Of a DNA stretch of 64,000 nt, positions 60,991-64,000 are shown piece after piece; the stretch's first letter is position 1, and every line of letters starts with the position of its first letter. The notes beneath the pieces were generated by a model that saw only the letters and a program-made list of their open reading frames with translations, was not told the origin of the DNA and did not search any database. The DNA is from Planctomycetes bacterium MalM25 (GTDB lineage: Bacteria > Planctomycetota > Planctomycetia > Pirellulales > Lacipirellulaceae), in contig CP036424.1 in the NCBI GenBank assembly GCA_007745835.1, forward strand, positions 1 to 64,000, written 5' to 3'. The translations under genes were made by a program, and so were the position numbers.

Positions 60991-63900
60991 TCAGCGGTTG
61001 ACGCTTGTGAGGCCGGCCGAGGAGAGCTGCTCCTTCAGCTGGTCGTACTGCTCTTTCTCGAGCCGTGAAACCGAATCGCGGCTCAGGCCGCGATCGACCG
61101 CCTCTTGCCACGAGGCGGCTGCGCTCTCGGTCTGGCCGGCGCCCTGGTGGGCCACGGCCAGGTGGAAGTACTTCGAGGCGGTCGGGTTGTCGATCACCGC
61201 CAGGTCGAGGTCGGCGATCGCGTCGTCGTAGCGCTTGTCGGCGATGGCGACCACCGCCCGGGTGTCGAGGATCTCCGAGTTGGGGCCGAGCAGATCGACC
61301 GCCTCGGAGATGTAACGCTCGGCCTCGCTGATGGAGGCCTCGTCGATCTTCGCCAGGGCGAGGAGGTAGGCCAGGTTGTTCAGCACGACCGCGCGGCCAA
61401 CGCCGTTCACCTCTTCGTGGTCCAACAGGACCCGGTACGCGTCGGCGGCCCGGTCGTAGTCGCGTTGGATGTCGTAGCACTCGGCTTGCTGCAGCAACAA
61501 GGCGACCAGTTCGGGGTCCTCACGCAGGCCGCGGTCGAGCCAAGCTTGCACACGGTCCACCCGTTCTTTGGTGACGGTGGGGTCGGCCGAGTCGTTGGCG
61601 CGGATGATCGCCAACCCGGGCTTCACGATCTGGGCCGGGGTCGCCTCGCCCCGCATGCTGTCGAGCTGGTCGAGCGCTTGGTCGGCATCGACGTGCGTGC
61701 CGACGAACTGCGCGAGGGCCAGCTTCTCGTCCAATCCCCCCAGCTTGGCAGCCAGCTCGTTGAGCTGTTGGGCGCCCTTGAGATCGTCGAAGGTGACGAG
61801 CCTCGCGGCGACCCGCTGCAGCAGCGGGATCTGTTCGGGGGTGATTTTCGCGGCGCTGCGTGGCAACACCGACCGCAGCGTGGCGGCGGCCTCACGGTTC
61901 TTGCCCTTCGCGCTGGCAACCCGGGCGAGCATCTCGCGGGTGGAGAGTTCCTTGGGGGCGATCTCCTGGAGCCGCTTGACCTGGCGCACCGCCTGGTCGA
62001 TGTCGCTCGATCCGCCCCGCCTCAGGAGCATCTCCAGGTAGGCGAGACGCACGGAGCGGTCCTCGGGGTTCTGCGCGATGATGTTGAGCATCTGCTGGCG
62101 GCACTTGCGCCATTCGCCCAACGCGAAGTAGAGCTTCGCGAGGTCGAGTTCCGATTTCTTCGAGAGCTTCTGGTTCTGCCCGATCTCCTCGAGCAGCGTG
62201 GCGGCCTTCAGGCGTGAGATCGGCTCGGGGCGCGGCGCGAGGATCTGCGCCATGAGCATGCGGTCTTCGGTGGGCAGGACCCCGTCCGACACATTGGACG
62301 AGAGCAAGTTCTCCGCGTCGCGGAGCTCTTGGTAGGAGCCCCCCGAGGCCAGCAGCCGGGCCGCCGTGCTGCGTGCCCAGCGGGCGTGCGGGTTGTTCCC
62401 CTCGATGACGCCGTCGGCCACGTCCTTGAGGATCTGGTTGACCAGTGGTTTGGCGCGATCGACCTTGTCCGCGCGTTGGTACGCGGGTCCCAGGTAGAAC
62501 TGGGCGGCGAGCCGCGAGACCCGGGCGCGCTGCGATTCATCGACCTCCTCGAGCGCCTGCTTGTAGAGGGCCTCGGCGTCGATCGCGCGGCCGACCATCT
62601 CGTAGCAGCGAGCGAACAACAACCTTGACTGATCCTCGATGAGGACGAGCTGCGCCTCGCGGATGGTGTCGTCCGCCTTGATCGGCTGACGCGTGGCCGC
62701 GTAATAGCCGACCAGCGCCAGCCAGGCGTCGGCCGAATTGCGGTCGTTCTCCACCGCGGCGTTGAACGCCTTGCCCGCGTTGTCGGTGAGCGTCTTCTTG
62801 CGGCTCTGGGGGAGTCCCGGCACGGCGGCGAGACGCGACAAGAAACGGCCGTACCAGAGCTGCATCTTGGGGTTGGTGGGCGCCTGGGCGGCGTACGCCT
62901 CGGAGGCGGTCGTCGCCTCGGCGTCTCGGCCGACGTTCAGCAGGCACTCGGAGTACTCGCGGCCCAGCAGCTGCAAGCGGCTGTCGCGGCTGATCTTGTC
63001 CATCTGGCTAAGGGCGTCTTGGTAGCGCCCTCGGGCCATCAGCAGCTTGATGTACTGAAACAGCTCCCGGGCGTCCTGCCGGCCGAGGTTGGCGGCGCGG
63101 TCGTAGCTGCTGAGGGCGCCCTGCACGTCGCCGCGGGCGAGCGCGAGCTCGGCCTTCAGGTTGTGGAGCTCGTGCCATCCTTCGCGTTGGTTGAGAGCGC
63201 GATCGACCAACTCCTTGGCCTTGCTGAGCCCGTCGCCCTGTCCGCCCAGGGCGCGCCAGGCGGCCATCTCGCGTTGGGCTTCGGTGAACATCCAGGTCGG
63301 GTCTTCCTTGCTGCCGACCAGCTTGAGGATCGAGTCTTGCGCGGCTTTCATGCCCTCCTCGTCGTTGGTCGACTTCGCGACCTGGAAAAGGTTCAGGAGG
63401 GTCGGCAAATCGCTCGGCGAGAGCTCGGCGACCTTGCGGAGGCACTCGGAGCGTTCTTCCTCTTTGCGGAGTCGGCCGAACTTGTTCGCGAGGCCCTTCC
63501 AGAGTTGGACCTGCTGCGGGGCGGTCCAGTCCTCGGTCCCTTTGGTGAGAGCGAACAGCTGGTCGGTGAGGTCCTCGTCATTGATGACGCTCAGCAGGTC
63601 CGCCCGCTCGAGCCGCAGGATCGGCATATCGCCGAACCGCTCGACGACCTTGTCCAAAAGGCCGAGCGCCTTGACCGGACCCTGGTCGGGGTCGGCGGCG
63701 AACAGCTTCACCGCGGCCCGGCGAACGCCGAGGTTGTCGGGGTCGATCTTGTACGCCTCGACCAGGAGCTTGCGGGCATCGGGGTAGTTGCCGCGACGCA
63801 TCTCCACTTCGCCCTGCAGGACCTTGAGCATCCCCTCGGAGAGCCCCATCTGATCGATGTACTGGCGGCAGCGGGCGTCAAACGCCTCCCAGTCCTGCTC

Positions 63901-64000
63901 CGACTCGGGCTTCGCCAGCTCCAACGCGAGGGCGGTGTAGATCGAAACGCCCTCGCCTTCGCGTCGCTTGCCGCCCAGCGAACCGAGCACGCGTTGGCGA
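60991..64000 (-). CDS. Large tetratricopeptide-repeat protein, N-terminus beyond the window
   Basis: At least 1,000 codons of a mostly helical repeat protein. TPR-like units are visible throughout, for example GEVEMRRGNYPDARKLLVEA near the N-terminal side, KAELALARGDVQGALSSYDR in the middle and RAVVAIADKRYDDAIADLDL, with HLAVAHQGAGQTESAAASWQ, at the C-terminus. The frame stays open to the window's end; a GTG at 63990 is unlikely to be the true start because upstream in-frame codons continue (RQR). No enzymatic domain is visible. TPR proteins of this size usually scaffold multi-protein complexes or secretion/polysaccharide systems. Confidence 0.82.
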   Translation of the reverse strand, partial: RQRVLGSLGGKRREGEGVSIYTALALELAKPESEQDWEAFDARCRQYIDQMGLSEGMLKVLQGEVEMRRGNYPDARKLLVEAYKIDPDNLGVRRAAVKLFAADPDQGPVKALGLLDKVVERFGDMPILRLERADLLSVINDEDLTDQLFALTKGTEDWTAPQQVQLWKGLANKFGRLRKEEERSECLRKVAELSPSDLPTLLNLFQVAKSTNDEEGMKAAQDSILKLVGSKEDPTWMFTEAQREMAAWRALGGQGDGLSKAKELVDRALNQREGWHELHNLKAELALARGDVQGALSSYDRAANLGRQDARELFQYIKLLMARGRYQDALSQMDKISRDSRLQLLGREYSECLLNVGRDAEATTASEAYAAQAPTNPKMQLWYGRFLSRLAAVPGLPQSRKKTLTDNAGKAFNAAVENDRNSADAWLALVGYYAATRQPIKADDTIREAQLVLIEDQSRLLFARCYEMVGRAIDAEALYKQALEEVDESQRARVSRLAAQFYLGPAYQRADKVDRAKPLVNQILKDVADGVIEGNNPHARWARSTAARLLASGGSYQELRDAENLLSSNVSDGVLPTEDRMLMAQILAPRPEPISRLKAATLLEEIGQNQKLSKKSELDLAKLYFALGEWRKCRQQMLNIIAQNPEDRSVRLAYLEMLLRRGGSSDIDQAVRQVKRLQEIAPKELSTREMLARVASAKGKNREAAATLRSVLPRSAAKITPEQIPLLQRVAARLVTFDDLKGAQQLNELAAKLGGLDEKLALAQFVGTHVDADQALDQLDSMRGEATPAQIVKPGLAIIRANDSADPTVTKERVDRVQAWLDRGLREDPELVALLLQQAECYDIQRDYDRAADAYRVLLDHEEVNGVGRAVVLNNLAYLLALAKIDEASISEAERYISEAVDLLGPNSEILDTRAVVAIADKRYDDAIADLDLAVIDNPTASKYFHLAVAHQGAGQTESAAASWQEAVDRGLSRDSVSRLEKEQYDQLKEQLSSAGLTSVNR

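Overview
This GC-rich 64 kb window looks like the start of a planctomycete chromosome, most likely order Pirellulales; the order is my inference. Base 1 is the start codon of dnaA. The phylum call rests on a combination of families: a DUF1549/DUF1553 (PSCyt2/PSD1) plus DUF1501 pair, DUF1559 pseudopilin-like proteins, DUF1080, PEP-CTERM proteins with a dockerin-like repeat, a giant protein with a LEPR-XLL-like N-terminus, a formylglycine-type sulfatase, FloA, and a plant-type DapB. No homology search was run; every call comes from motifs read by eye.

Layout. 1-5.6 kb is the replication block dnaA - putative origin - dnaN - dciA (DUF721) - gyrB, followed by a PAS/LuxR regulator. 6.6-12.9 kb holds the Tat-exported DUF1501/DUF1549 pair, a phytanoyl-CoA dioxygenase-like enzyme, rpsI-rplM and alanine dehydrogenase. 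13-30 kb is mixed: two ASCH proteins, two glycosyltransferases, FAD enzymes, two PEP-CTERM proteins, a prolyl oligopeptidase, a radical SAM protein, a DUF1559 protein, an MsbA-like ABC exporter and a Cys/Gly-rich lipoprotein. 30.3-33.8 kb is a compact acyl-chain cassette: FabZ-like dehydratase, long acyl carrier protein, second hotdog protein, KAS II, small unknown gene. 34-46 kb holds a DUF1444-like/HELVH gene pair, DUF1080, the lysine genes dapA-dapD-dapB with a divergent LysE exporter, a sulfatase and a 1,348-aa G8-domain surface protein. 46-64 kb holds gyrA, a DAO-type oxidase, a Uma2 protein, a PIN toxin-antitoxin pair, a catalytically dead histidine-phosphatase homologue, rpe, scpB, smpB, a second DUF1559 protein, an MscS channel, floA, lipoproteins and a large TPR protein that runs off the right edge.

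How the genes fit together. Replication functions (dnaA, dnaN, dciA, gyrB, and gyrA 40 kb away) share the window with chromosome segregation (scpB) and translation (rpsI, rplM, smpB). The dapA-D-B set with LysE suggests coupled lysine/DAP synthesis and export. The acyl cassette lacks its own ketoreductase and acyltransferase and presumably borrows them from housekeeping fatty acid synthesis. The sulfatase and G8 protein are adjacent and fit use of sulfated polysaccharide.

Intergenic DNA is rich in perfect or near-perfect inverted repeats (REP/BIME-like), one with the same 25-base arm at two sites 27 kb apart. No tRNA, rRNA, CRISPR array, insertion sequence or prophage was seen. The most notable observations are the histidine phosphatase with both catalytic histidines replaced by proline, the acyl cassette, smpB apparently starting at CTG, GyrA with Gly/Pro at the two main quinolone-contact positions, and a DnaA-trio-like repeat between dnaA and dnaN.
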